The translations under genes and the position numbers were made by a program. DNA of 64,000 bases from Arthrobacter pascens (GTDB lineage: Bacteria > Actinomycetota > Actinomycetes > Actinomycetales > Micrococcaceae): NCBI RefSeq assembly GCF_030816475.1, contig NZ_JAUSXF010000001.1, forward strand, positions 434,001 to 498,000, written 5' to 3'. Below the pieces are notes generated by a model that saw nothing but the letters and a program-made list of their open reading frames with translations, did no database searches and had not been told where the DNA came from. Positions 16,948 through 24,995 of this stretch are shown piece by piece. Numbering within the stretch: the first letter of the stretch is position 1; the number at the start of each line of letters is the position of its first letter.

Positions 16948-18474
16948 TCAAGACACCGCGAGCCATAGCAGGGACGCGATGGCAGCCGTCACGCAGCCCA
17001 TGATGGTGACCCCCGCGGTCCAGGTTTTGAGCATGACCTGCTCGCTGATGCCGAAGTAGCGGGACAGCACCCAGAAGCCGGCGTCATTGAAGTTGGACAG
17101 GCACATGCCGCCGGCCGATACGCCCACGGCCAGCAGTGCAAGCTGGCTGGGGTTCAGGCTGGTGGTGTCGAACGATTGTGCCAGCAGGACAGCCACAAAG
17201 GTGACCGCCGCCGTCGTCGTTCCAAGCGTTGCACGCAGAATTGCCGCAAGCACAAAGGCGAAGAGCACCAGCGGAAGGTGGACTTCCGCAAGAGTACTCA
17301 GAAGCTGCTTGCCCACCCCGGAGGCGCCGATGATCGAGCCGAACGCAACGCCGCCGCCGGTGGAGACCAGGATTTCGCCCACGGGTTTCATGCCCTGCAT
17401 ACCGAAGAACGAGATGCTTTCCCCGCGGCGGACCCCGGGCGTCAGGAGCAACAGGTAGGCGCAGAAGACGGTGATGGTCAGTGCCAGCCAGGGCGTGCCG
17501 ATGAACGAGACGATGTCCAGGACGGTCTGCGCGGGCCCGGCCAGGTGGATGGCGCTGGCGAGGGTCGAGATGAGGATCAGCACAATCGGCAGCAGAAGGA
17601 CGAACAACAGCTTCCCGACGGCGGGGCGTTCGTGCCCTTCCAGTGCGGTCAGGGTCGACGACGGCGCCGGGGCTGTCGCGACGGCCGTCGCTACCGCTGT
17701 GGTTGTGGGGGAGGACTGGACACCGCTGCCGCCGTCGAATGCTTGGCTTCCGCTGGTTGCGGGTGCCGGCGTCGCGCTTTCCAAGGCAGTCGCTTCGGTG
17801 GGGCCGGCGTCGTACGCCGCATCAAGATCGATGGTGCCGTTGCCCGTCAGCTTCCTGGCAACCCACTGGGAGTATAGGTAGGCGATGCCGACCGCGGGCA
17901 GCATCGCCGCCAGACCGTACATGATCAGGAGCCCGAAGTTCACGTTCAGGGCAGCGGCAATGGCTACCGCGCCCGGGTGGGGCGGAACGATCGAGTGCAT
18001 GCCCAGGACCGCGATGGCCATGGGGACGGCGAAGAAGATTATCGACTTCTTCGACTGCCTTGCCACCGCGATGGTGACAGGAGCCAGTAGAATCACGGCG
18101 GTGTCGAAGAAGATGGTGCTCCCGACGAGGAGCCCGCACACGGCCATGGCCAGGGGGCCGCGCCCGGTTCCGAAACGCTGCAGCATCTTTTCGCCCAGCA
18201 CTTCGCTGCCGCCGGACCGCCGAATGATCTCACCGATGATGCAGCCCAGGGCGACCAGCGGCACCATGTGGCCCAGCTGCGTCCCCATGGCGGGTTGCAT
18301 CACCGCAAAGATGCCCTTGGCAGGGTCGACGAGCGGCATCCGCATCGCCAGGGCAAGGGCGACGGCGACAACCGTCATGGTGATGAAGGGATGGATCTTC
18401 AGTTTCACAATCATGAAGAACAGGACGGCGATGCTGAGGACCACCAGCGTCATTGACAACCAAATCGGGTACAT
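16948..18474 (-). CDS. Gluconate:H+ symporter, GntP family
   Basis: A 508-residue permease with about 12 hydrophobic segments. GntP hallmarks include LGCIIGEIIRRSGG, STIFFDTAVILLAPV and the C-terminal GGMCLSNFNDAGFWVLSRYF. The start at 18474 has an AAGGAG site and the family N-terminus; the longer frame to 18663 is read-through. A cytoplasmic loop of about 75 Ala/Thr/Ser-rich residues in the middle makes it longer than the usual 440-450. It gives the gluconate cluster a second uptake route beside the ABC transporter. Confidence 0.92.
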   Translation of the reverse strand: MYPIWLSMTLVVLSIAVLFFMIVKLKIHPFITMTVVAVALALAMRMPLVDPAKGIFAVMQPAMGTQLGHMVPLVALGCIIGEIIRRSGGSEVLGEKMLQRFGTGRGPLAMAVCGLLVGSTIFFDTAVILLAPVTIAVARQSKKSIIFFAVPMAIAVLGMHSIVPPHPGAVAIAAALNVNFGLLIMYGLAAMLPAVGIAYLYSQWVARKLTGNGTIDLDAAYDAGPTEATALESATPAPATSGSQAFDGGSGVQSSPTTTAVATAVATAPAPSSTLTALEGHERPAVGKLLFVLLLPIVLILISTLASAIHLAGPAQTVLDIVSFIGTPWLALTITVFCAYLLLLTPGVRRGESISFFGMQGMKPVGEILVSTGGGVAFGSIIGASGVGKQLLSTLAEVHLPLVLFAFVLAAILRATLGTTTAAVTFVAVLLAQSFDTTSLNPSQLALLAVGVSAGGMCLSNFNDAGFWVLSRYFGISEQVMLKTWTAGVTIMGCVTAAIASLLWLAVS

Positions 18475-18609
18475 ATCGCTCCTTCGCGACAAAGGCGGTG
18501 ACCGGGAGCTTCGACGCCGACGGCCACCGAAAGAAGGTTTCGGGTCGACCCGATCCAACTCCTGCCACCGGGCAGGGTCAATCAATGAGCGAGAACCTGA
18601 ACATGCGTT

Positions 18610-18656
18610 CCAATTCAGGCAGAATTGGGCTCTTTGCCTTCGGATCCATCCGAGGC
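18610..18656. promoter_or_regulatory. Two palindromes in the gntP/VOC divergent promoter region
   Basis: The first is CCAATTC-N5-GAATTGG (18610-18628), with perfect 7-bp arms. The second, at 18636-18656, pairs GCCTTCGGAT with ATCCGAGGC. Either could be an operator for the SorC-type or IclR regulator of the island. They lie 136-182 bp upstream of the permease start and 72-118 bp upstream of the VOC start. Confidence 0.4.
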
Positions 18657-18727
18657 AGGCCAATACTGGAGGTTCGTTTTACAGGCCAGGCTCACCGCCG
18701 AGGTGGCTGAATTTAGAAGGGTCCACC

Positions 18728-19306
18728 ATGCGTCAAAACCAACTGCTCAAGTCCCGTCCGAAGGCGCTCACCAAGGACATGCCCGCACGAACAATGAGGA
18801 TGCATCACGTGTGCCTTGTTGTGTCCGATATCGCCGCCACCCGGGACTTCTACGTCAACGTGCTGGGGTTCGAGGAGATCCACAGGCCCACAGACTTCGT
18901 GTTTCACGGCGCGTACTTCCAGAACGGCGACGTGGAAGTGCACGTGGTCCGCGAAACCCATCCCGGCCGCCTCTCCGGCCATGCCCCCGGCTGGGGTGAC
19001 GAAGAGCTGCGCACCGGGCTGTGCCATCACTTCGCCGTGATGGTGGATTCGTTCGAACCCTTCCTGGCGGCCATGCGGGAACGCGGGCTGGAACGGGTAG
19101 GCGGGCCCCGCGTCCGCGACGAATACGTGGAGCAGATCTACATCGCTGACCCCGACGGGCACATCATCGAGCTGCTGTACCAGCACACTCCTGCCTCCGG
19201 TCATGCCCGACGGATCGAGATCTTCGACCTGGGCATCGCCGTGCCGGTGGCGCCTGGGCACCACGTCCTGGACCCAAGGGCGAAATACGGCCTTCGGCCC
19301 GCCTGA
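18728..19306 (+). CDS. VOC-family protein (glyoxalase/dioxygenase fold)
   Basis: A 192-residue vicinal-oxygen-chelate protein. The domain starts at about residue 27 with MRMHHVCLVVSDIAATRDFY and ends with YIADPDGHIIELLYQ; candidate metal ligands are His in HHVCL, His in GLCHHFAV and Glu in IIELLYQ. The ATG at 18728 follows AGAAGGG. Members are dioxygenases, isomerases or lyases; the substrate is unknown. The long in-frame extension upstream (to 17885) is antisense to gntP and is rejected. Confidence 0.82.
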   Translation: MRQNQLLKSRPKALTKDMPARTMRMHHVCLVVSDIAATRDFYVNVLGFEEIHRPTDFVFHGAYFQNGDVEVHVVRETHPGRLSGHAPGWGDEELRTGLCHHFAVMVDSFEPFLAAMRERGLERVGGPRVRDEYVEQIYIADPDGHIIELLYQHTPASGHARRIEIFDLGIAVPVAPGHHVLDPRAKYGLRPA

Positions 19307-19319
19307 GCCCCTCACCCCG

Positions 19320-19454
19320 CCCAAACGCTCCCTCACTTCCTGCATCGAATCCCGCAACGCTTCCTCACGTCTCGCATCGAATCCCGCAACGCTTCCTCAC
19401 TTGAGGTGAGGAAGCGTCTGGAGAGAAAGCCCGAAAGGTGAGGGAGCGTTTGGG
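19320..19454. repeat. Nested palindrome built from ACGCTTCCTCAC-type repeats
   Basis: Outer 17-bp perfect arms CCCAAACGCTCCCTCAC (19320-19336) and their complement (19438-19454) enclose a second hairpin, ACGCTTCCTCAC (19389-19400) with GTGAGGAAGCGT (19406-19417). Between them a 27-bp unit is directly repeated (19342-19368 and 19374-19400), offset by 32 bp. It shares the motif and the 32-bp period with the array at 5183-5258. It lies between convergent genes and could also terminate transcription. Confidence 0.8.
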
Positions 19455-19492
19455 TTCGGCCGGGTCTTCCAGGGGCTTGTCATGCTCTCCGG

Positions 19493-20812
19493 TCAGGCGA
19501 AGAGCCCTTCCCCGATGAAGCCGCCGGGCTTGATTCCCGGCGGAACAGCGAACAGTCCTGATCCCGTGTGCTTGAGGTATTCGAGGGAGAGCCCGTCGCC
19601 CTTGGCCATGTTCATCTGCATCGGCACGTAATGGGTGCGCGGGTCCGTGACAAAGGCGATGAAAAAGAGGCCGGCGTCGAGATGCCCCAGGCCGTCTGAG
19701 CCGTCGGTGTAGTTGTAGCCCCGCCGAAGCATCTTGACCCCGTTGTTTTGGCTCGCATGAGCCAGGCGCATATGGGCATCCAGCGGGATGAGCGGGGTGC
19801 CGCCCTTGCCCGCCAGCTTGAAGTCAGGTTCAGTGAATTCCCCGCCACCGGAGAGCGGCGCGCCCTGGTTCTTGTTCCGTCCGATCAGGCCCTCCTGTTC
19901 GCGGAGGGATGTCCGGTCCCAGATTTCAATGTGCATCCGGATCCGTCGGGACACGAGGTAGCTGCCTCCGGCCATCCAGGCCTCGGTGTCGCGTGTGCCT
20001 TTGGTGGCCCAGATGTGCTGGTCCAGTAGATCGGTGTCCTCGGCTTTGACGTTGCTGGTGCCGTCCTTGAAACCGAACAGGTTGCGGGGTGTGTCCTGGG
20101 ACCTGGTGGTCGAGGAGGTACGGCCGAACCCCAGCTGGGACCAGCGGACCCGCGCCTTGCCGAAGCCGATTCGGGCAAGGTTCCGGATCGCATGCACGGC
20201 CACCTGGGGGTCATCTGCACAGGCCTGGACCACGATGTCGCCGTCGGAGCGGGCCGGGTCCAGATCATCACCGGGAAAGTGGGGCAGGTCGATGAGGGCG
20301 TCGGGGCGGCGTCCATCCAGGCCGAACCGTGCCTTGCCGTTCTTTTCGAACATCCCCGCACCGAAGCCTAGTGTCAGGGTCAGTCTGCCCGCGGCGAGCC
20401 CTTCCGCCTCGCCGGTGTCCTGGGGAGGAGCATCATACGGGCCATCGAACGCACCGGTTGATCCCGTGGCCTTCCCCTGGGTCATGGCCTCTGCGGCCGC
20501 GGTCCAGTCCTTGAGCAGCTGGATGAGCTCCGTCCGGTCCTCGGTGGTGAGATCGAATGCGGCCATGTGGAGGCGTTCCTGGGCAGGAGTGGTGATACCC
20601 GCCTGCCGTTCTCCGTGGAACGGGACGATGCTGGCCGCAGGATTTTCCGTCGCAGCTGCGGCCGCAACGGCATCATGGCTGAGCAGCCCGGCAGCCATTC
20701 CCGCGGCCGCTCCCGCGCCGCCGGCTCCCGCGAGGTAAAGCAGTCCGCGGCGGGAGAGCCTCTTCTTTTCTCCTGCGGCAGGCTCTCCGCCACCGAAGGG
20801 GCAGCCGCTCAC
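19493..20812 (-). CDS. efeB: Deferrochelatase/peroxidase EfeB (DyP-type)
   Basis: A 439-residue Tat-exported dye-decolourising-type haem peroxidase. The N-terminus has a twin-arginine signal (SRRGLLYLAG at about residues 20-29) followed by an Ala-rich helix. The DyP catalytic motif GFKDG is at residues about 247-251. It works with EfeO and EfeU in ferrous iron uptake and in removing iron from haem. Its ATG overlaps the efeO stop by 4 bp. Last gene of the iron-regulated operon. Confidence 0.95.
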   Translation of the reverse strand: MSGCPFGGGEPAAGEKKRLSRRGLLYLAGAGGAGAAAGMAAGLLSHDAVAAAAATENPAASIVPFHGERQAGITTPAQERLHMAAFDLTTEDRTELIQLLKDWTAAAEAMTQGKATGSTGAFDGPYDAPPQDTGEAEGLAAGRLTLTLGFGAGMFEKNGKARFGLDGRRPDALIDLPHFPGDDLDPARSDGDIVVQACADDPQVAVHAIRNLARIGFGKARVRWSQLGFGRTSSTTRSQDTPRNLFGFKDGTSNVKAEDTDLLDQHIWATKGTRDTEAWMAGGSYLVSRRIRMHIEIWDRTSLREQEGLIGRNKNQGAPLSGGGEFTEPDFKLAGKGGTPLIPLDAHMRLAHASQNNGVKMLRRGYNYTDGSDGLGHLDAGLFFIAFVTDPRTHYVPMQMNMAKGDGLSLEYLKHTGSGLFAVPPGIKPGGFIGEGLFA

Positions 20813-22002
20813 AGGACTGCTGCCGTGAGCTGGGACAACGGCTCACCAAGGGCGTCAACGAGCGATGCCAGCCGCTGGATCTGCTCCTGGGTCAGGTCGT
20901 TGTAGTAAACGAAGCCGTCGCCCTTGGCATAGGTCTTCAGCTCGGCCTCAAGGGCTGCGAACTTGGTCTCCAGCGTTGACGCGAGTTCTGGGTTCTTTTG
21001 CTGTAGGGCTGGCTTCAGGCTTTCAAAGGCGATGCGGGCGCCGTCCACGTTGGCCTGGAAGTCCCAAAGATCGGTATGGGACCAGGCTTCCTCTTCTCCA
21101 GTGACCTTGCCGGTTGCGATTTCATCCAGCAGTTCCTTCGCACCATTGCCCAGGTTGTCAGCTGACAGTTCCACTGTCCGCGTGCGCTGGGCGAGGTCCG
21201 CGGTGTCGGTAACGAGTTGTGTGGCGAGCGTGGAGCGTTCCGCTGCGGTGAGGGCCGTGTAGCCGGCCGGCGGATACAGGTCCTTTTCCGCGCGGTGCCA
21301 ACCGGTCCATTCCTGGCCTGGTTCAAGGTCGGCCTCGCGGGCGTCCAGCTTCGGATCGAGGTCACCGAAGGACTCCGCGACCGGTTCGATCCGCTCCCAG
21401 TGCACGCGTGTTGCTGCATACAGCGACCGCGCCTTGTCCAGGTCCCCTGCCGCATAGGCTGCAGCGAAGGCCTGGGTGCCCGTTACCAGCTGTTCGGTCT
21501 GGTCTTTGACGTAGGACGCGTACTGCTGGGTGCCGGTGTCGAGCAGTTTCTGGAAGTCCGCGTCCACTGCCGGCTGGGTGCCTGAATCTGTGATCTCAAA
21601 GGGAGCTTTGATGCCATCGCCCTGCATTCCCGGCTTGCAGGCTGTGGTGTATTTGCCGCTTCCGGCAGTGACTACGAGGTTGCGGGTCAGGCCGGGGCCG
21701 ATGTTCTCGACTTCGCCAACGATCTGCAGTCCGTCCGCGCCGAGAAGGTAAAACTCGGTGACCTGCGCGCCGTCGTTCTTCACGGCAAAGGTGAGGTTGC
21801 CGCTCGGTGCGGTCCCGGCTGAAACTGTGCATTTGCTGTCCGTGCTGACTACCTGGATCGGCCCGTCGGTGGCGCCGGCCTTTGCGTTGTCCGTGCAGGA
21901 GGCCAGCGCCAGGGGGAGGGCAGCAGCCGCGCAGAGGACGGCGAAGCGCTTCCGGCGCGCGGTATGAGGGGCGAATTTGGGCAGGAATGAACCTGTTGAC
22001 AT
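20809..22002 (-). CDS. efeO: Iron uptake lipoprotein EfeO (cupredoxin plus M75 domain)
   Basis: A 397-residue extracytoplasmic protein with a lipobox LASC at residues about 33-36. The N-terminal cupredoxin-like domain is about residues 45-140. The C-terminal imelysin/M75 domain has its metal motif HRAE (HxxE) at about 236-239 and a conserved HWERIEP near 201. It is thought to bind iron and hand it to EfeU. It lies 47 bp after efeU and overlaps efeB by 4 bp. Confidence 0.95.
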   Translation of the reverse strand: MSTGSFLPKFAPHTARRKRFAVLCAAAALPLALASCTDNAKAGATDGPIQVVSTDSKCTVSAGTAPSGNLTFAVKNDGAQVTEFYLLGADGLQIVGEVENIGPGLTRNLVVTAGSGKYTTACKPGMQGDGIKAPFEITDSGTQPAVDADFQKLLDTGTQQYASYVKDQTEQLVTGTQAFAAAYAAGDLDKARSLYAATRVHWERIEPVAESFGDLDPKLDAREADLEPGQEWTGWHRAEKDLYPPAGYTALTAAERSTLATQLVTDTADLAQRTRTVELSADNLGNGAKELLDEIATGKVTGEEEAWSHTDLWDFQANVDGARIAFESLKPALQQKNPELASTLETKFAALEAELKTYAKGDGFVYYNDLTQEQIQRLASLVDALGEPLSQLTAAVL

Positions 22003-22049
22003 GAGGATCCTTAGAGCGATGGCCGATGAGTTGGACGCCAGAAAAGCGC

Positions 22050-22781
22050 CTAGGAGGAAACGAGCGTGCTTTCCCGGTCCCGTTGTGTGACCGCGGGGGG
22101 AGCGGCAACACGGTTGGCGCGAAGGTAGAAAAAGAGGACGGGAACAACGTAGAGGAGCCAGGCGCCGGCTTCGAGCCAGGTAGTGGCAGGGGAGAAGTTA
22201 AGGGTCCCCTTCAGGAGAGTGCCGTACCACGACGACGGCGGAACGGTGGCGCTCACATCGAACGCCAGGCTGTGAAGGCCGGGCAGGATGGCTGCCTCCT
22301 GAAGGTCATGCATGCCGTATGCCAGCACGCCGGCCGCGATCACGATCAGCGCGACTCCGGTCCAGGAGAAGAAGCGGGAGAGGTTGACTTTGAGGACGCC
22401 CCGGTGCAGGAGGTAGCCAAGCCCCGCCGCAACGGCAAGTCCCAGCAACGCCCCGACCAGCGGCGTCGTGGTTTCGCCCGAGGACTGCGCCGCGGCCCAG
22501 AGGAACAGCGCCGTTTCGAGGCCTTCCCGTCCTACCGCGAGGGCGGCAACGGCCACCAGTCCCCAGCCTGCTCCTTCGGCCACCCGGTCGACCTGGGATT
22601 TCAGCTCGCCACCGAGGGTTTTTGCCGTCCTGGCCATCCAGAACACCATCCAGGTCACCAAGCCCACGGCAGCTATGGACAGGCTTCCGCCGATCGCTTC
22701 CTGTGCCTCGAAGGTCAGGCCACGGGGACCGAAGGTGAGCAGGGCGCCGAAAGCCGCGGAAACGGCGACGGCGATCCCCAC
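22050..22781 (-). CDS. efeU: EfeU/FTR1-family iron permease, N-terminally truncated
   Basis: From the GTG at 22781 the protein has 243 residues and begins inside what is normally the second membrane helix (VGIAVAVSAAFGALLTF). EfeU proteins are near 275-285 residues, and their first helix carries a REGLE iron motif. Here only the second copy, GREGLETALFLW (residues about 84-95), is present. The in-frame stretch upstream (to 22838) crosses the iron box and encodes nothing like the missing helix. The rest is well conserved. Either a real 5' deletion or an assembly error; iron transport is probably impaired (inference). Confidence 0.8.
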   Translation of the reverse strand: MGIAVAVSAAFGALLTFGPRGLTFEAQEAIGGSLSIAAVGLVTWMVFWMARTAKTLGGELKSQVDRVAEGAGWGLVAVAALAVGREGLETALFLWAAAQSSGETTTPLVGALLGLAVAAGLGYLLHRGVLKVNLSRFFSWTGVALIVIAAGVLAYGMHDLQEAAILPGLHSLAFDVSATVPPSSWYGTLLKGTLNFSPATTWLEAGAWLLYVVPVLFFYLRANRVAAPPAVTQRDRESTLVSS

Positions 22782-22794
22782 GGGACACTCTCTC

Positions 22795-22823
22795 TTAGGG
22801 TAGCCAAATTTAGGCTGACCTAA
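22795..22823. promoter_or_regulatory. DtxR/IdeR-type iron box upstream of efeU
   Basis: Two overlapping 19-bp matches to the consensus TTAGGTTAGGCTAACCTAA: 22795-22813 (begins TTAGGGTAGCC) and 22805-22823 (contains TTAGGCTGACCTAA, 13 of 14 matching the consensus right side). They are 14-42 bp upstream of the efeU GTG, as expected for repression of the operon by iron-loaded regulator. Confidence 0.75.
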
Positions 22824-22957
22824 GTCAGAACAGTACAAGGAGGATCGCCATTACGCAAAGGTTTGTGGCGTAATTATCAAATCACGCCGTTTTGGAAGAG
22901 ACGCAGCCCGGGCGGCCCCCAATTAGCCGCCCGGCGCTGTGCTACCCCGCCTGTGCG

Positions 22958-23701
22958 CTACCCGTCGTAATGAGTCCGTACGGGGCCCTGACCCAAGGCA
23001 TTGACTACCGCCGTTGCGACGTCGTGCAGCTTTGAGTTGCGGGTGTTGGAGGCGGCCCTGAGGATGTTGAAGGCATCGTCCTGGCCGCAGCGGTTCTGGG
23101 CCATGATGATGCCCACAGCCATGTCGATCACGGTCCGTGATTCAAGGGTGGCCCGCAGGTTCGCCGCCGTTTCGCTGTAATGGGCGAAGCGCACGGCAAG
23201 CCGCAGGGCAAGTGAGGTCTGGCTGACGAAATCCTGGGCGAACTCCAGGACACGGCCCTCGAATTGGTAGGGCAGCCTGGAGTACAGCAGAAGGGCGGCC
23301 TTCGTTTCCCCCTCCAGCTGGAACGGAAGGGCAAGGACGGAACGGATACCTTGGGCCTGGACCGCGCGGGAGTACTCCGGCCAGCGAGGCTCTTCTGCCA
23401 TATCAGGAACGTGGACCGTCACCTGTTCCAGGGATGCGTCCATGCTGGGGGTATCGATGAACTGGTACTCGATCCGGGCGATCGCCTCGGCATCAGGGCC
23501 GTTGCTGGCAACAGTGGCCCCCTTCCGCTGGCGCAGAAGGGTGATGCTGCACAGCACGTCGTCGCCGGGCTCGGAGAGGTTCCGCGCGGACACGCGGGCA
23601 AGCTCGTTGAGAAAGTCCTCAACGTCAGGGCTGTTGAGCACCAGTTCATGCAGGTGCTCGGTGATAGGTGTATCAGGTCTTGCTGTTGACTCGCTGGCCA
23701 C
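22958..23701 (-). CDS. GAF and ANTAR domain regulator
   Basis: A 247-residue protein with a GAF sensor domain (about residues 30-165) and a C-terminal ANTAR RNA-binding domain (about 180-240; RTVIDMAVGIIMAQNRCGQDDAFNIL). ANTAR proteins act as antiterminators on paired hexaloop hairpins in mRNA leaders. No such leader is obvious next to it, so it may act elsewhere. The GTG at 23701 is the first usable start; its ribosome site is weak. A paralogue is at 44746-45480. Confidence 0.88.
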   Translation of the reverse strand: MASESTARPDTPITEHLHELVLNSPDVEDFLNELARVSARNLSEPGDDVLCSITLLRQRKGATVASNGPDAEAIARIEYQFIDTPSMDASLEQVTVHVPDMAEEPRWPEYSRAVQAQGIRSVLALPFQLEGETKAALLLYSRLPYQFEGRVLEFAQDFVSQTSLALRLAVRFAHYSETAANLRATLESRTVIDMAVGIIMAQNRCGQDDAFNILRAASNTRNSKLHDVATAVVNALGQGPVRTHYDG

Positions 23702-24051
23702 GATTTCTTAGTGCCATTCGCTCAGGTCAAAACGAGCCGGCAACACACCGCGCCACCCGCGAGGAGTGTTAGCGATAACGGTCGCTGGATCGACGAACTA
23801 TCCAACGGCCTGCTGCTAAACCGATATCCAGAAGTATATACACGGTCGGGCAGCGGAAAACGTCACATGCCCGGTCTGGGACGGACGTAGGAGCCCGCTA
23901 CTTCGTTTCGGTCCTTGCGCGCGGCCAGGATGACGAGCTCATTGCTGGCCGGCGCGAAGTGATGGGGGGGAGTCAACAGTTTGATAGATGGGTTCATGGA
24001 GTCCCGCGTTGAGGACGACTGGTTTTCGCGAAACACAAAACTGAGTACGCC
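23702..24051. other. Intergenic region, no gene seen
   Basis: AT-richer than its surroundings in places (23820-23850, TATATACAC). I see no ORF with credible start, codon bias or homology. It may contain the promoter of the GAF-ANTAR gene. Confidence 0.5.
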
Positions 24052-24177
24052 ATGACCAGCCAGCCGGACTACTACGCCGTTCTGCGGGTGAAACCCGCTG
24101 CCAGCCCCGGCTCCTTTGTCCCGAGCGGCTGCGTCCGCGACGCTACCTGTTTGTTCTGGCGCGCAGCATGTAGGTAA
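24052..24177 (+). pseudogene. J-domain (DnaJ-like) N-terminal remnant
   Basis: A 41-codon ORF beginning MTSQPDYYAVLRVKPAASP, which matches the first helix of a J-domain (compare DHYAVLGVAPAAT in the intact gene at 40025). The frame then loses all similarity, lacks the HPD motif and stops after CR. Downstream lies a T-rich terminator. Probably a truncated J-domain gene; it could also be a translated short peptide. Confidence 0.45.
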
Positions 24178-24186
24178 AGCAGCAGG

Positions 24187-24212
24187 CCCGGTGGAAGACG
24201 GGCTTTTTTCGG
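24187..24212 (+). terminator. Rho-independent terminator
   Basis: GCCCG and CGGGC arms with a GTGGAAGA loop followed directly by TTTTTT. It is the clearest intrinsic terminator in the window and follows the J-domain remnant, suggesting a transcript still ends here. Confidence 0.65.
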
Positions 24213-24460
24213 GTGGGGTGTCCCTGGACGTAGCCGTTGAGCCTCAAGTCCAGAGAGTCGACTGCTGTGACTGTCGTGAGTAATGGTGCGACAAACCAAG
24301 TAGTGAACGACGCAAGCCTGGAAAAAGTCGAGTACCGGCACGTGTTGTTGTGCCTGGTCATTCCCGCAAATATTGGGTCATCGATCCACCGACCGGCGCC
24401 TGGACTGGGGCCACCCTGGGGGAACGGGTTCTCAATCGCAACGATTCAAGGAGTCTTTCC

Positions 24461-24919
24461 ATGCGCAAAATGACCAAGAAGAACAAGATCGCCGCCGTTG
24501 CCGCTTCGGCCGCGCTGGTAGCCGTTGGCGGCGGCGCGGCGTACGCCTACTGGAGCACCACGGGTTCGGGCGGCGGATCGGCGCTGGCATCGCCCGGAAC
24601 CACAACGTCCACTGTCACTATTGATGCAACATTTGCCCTAGGCCTTGCCCCAGGCGGCTCCGAGGACATCACGTACACCGGCACCAATCCAAATTCCTCG
24701 AGCACCACAGTGACTTTGGACAGGGCGGTTGTGACGGCCAACAACGGCTGTGACGCCGCTTCCTGGCTCGCCGCCTCGGTACCAACGGCGACCACCACAA
24801 TTGCTGCGAACGGAACCCAGAGCCTGGGCAAGGGCACGCTCACCTTCACCGATGACCCGGCGGTCAACCAGAATGCGTGCAAGGGTGCCCTCATCACGGT
24901 GACGGTCACCAGCCACTAA
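24461..24919 (+). CDS. Secreted protein with SipW-type signal peptide (A)
   Basis: A 152-residue exported protein. A basic N-terminus (MRKMTKKNK) and hydrophobic stretch end in GGAAYAYWSTTGSG, the A-Y-A-Y-W cleavage-region motif of SipW-dependent proteins such as TasA and camelysin. The mature part is Thr/Ser/Ala-rich, predicted beta, with two cysteines (NNGCDAASW and NACKGALITVTV). The ATG at 24461 has AAGGAG in front. First gene of a four-gene secreted-protein locus. Likely a surface or fibre subunit by analogy; no SipW peptidase is encoded in the window. Confidence 0.8.
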   Translation: MRKMTKKNKIAAVAASAALVAVGGGAAYAYWSTTGSGGGSALASPGTTTSTVTIDATFALGLAPGGSEDITYTGTNPNSSSTTVTLDRAVVTANNGCDAASWLAASVPTATTTIAANGTQSLGKGTLTFTDDPAVNQNACKGALITVTVTSH

Positions 24920-24995
24920 CTAGCGAGCGGGCCGGGGGCGGTGTAAATCCGCTCCCGGCTGGCCGTCATTTGCACCACATGGGAAGGGGCACAGG

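Noticed and set aside
17885..18727. Long 5' extension of the VOC protein ORF
   Set aside because: It lies antisense to the GntP permease; the VOC domain begins after the ATG at 18728.
19342..19400. Direct repeats that might be a CRISPR array
   Set aside because: Only two copies, with 5-bp spacing, inside a palindrome and no cas genes.
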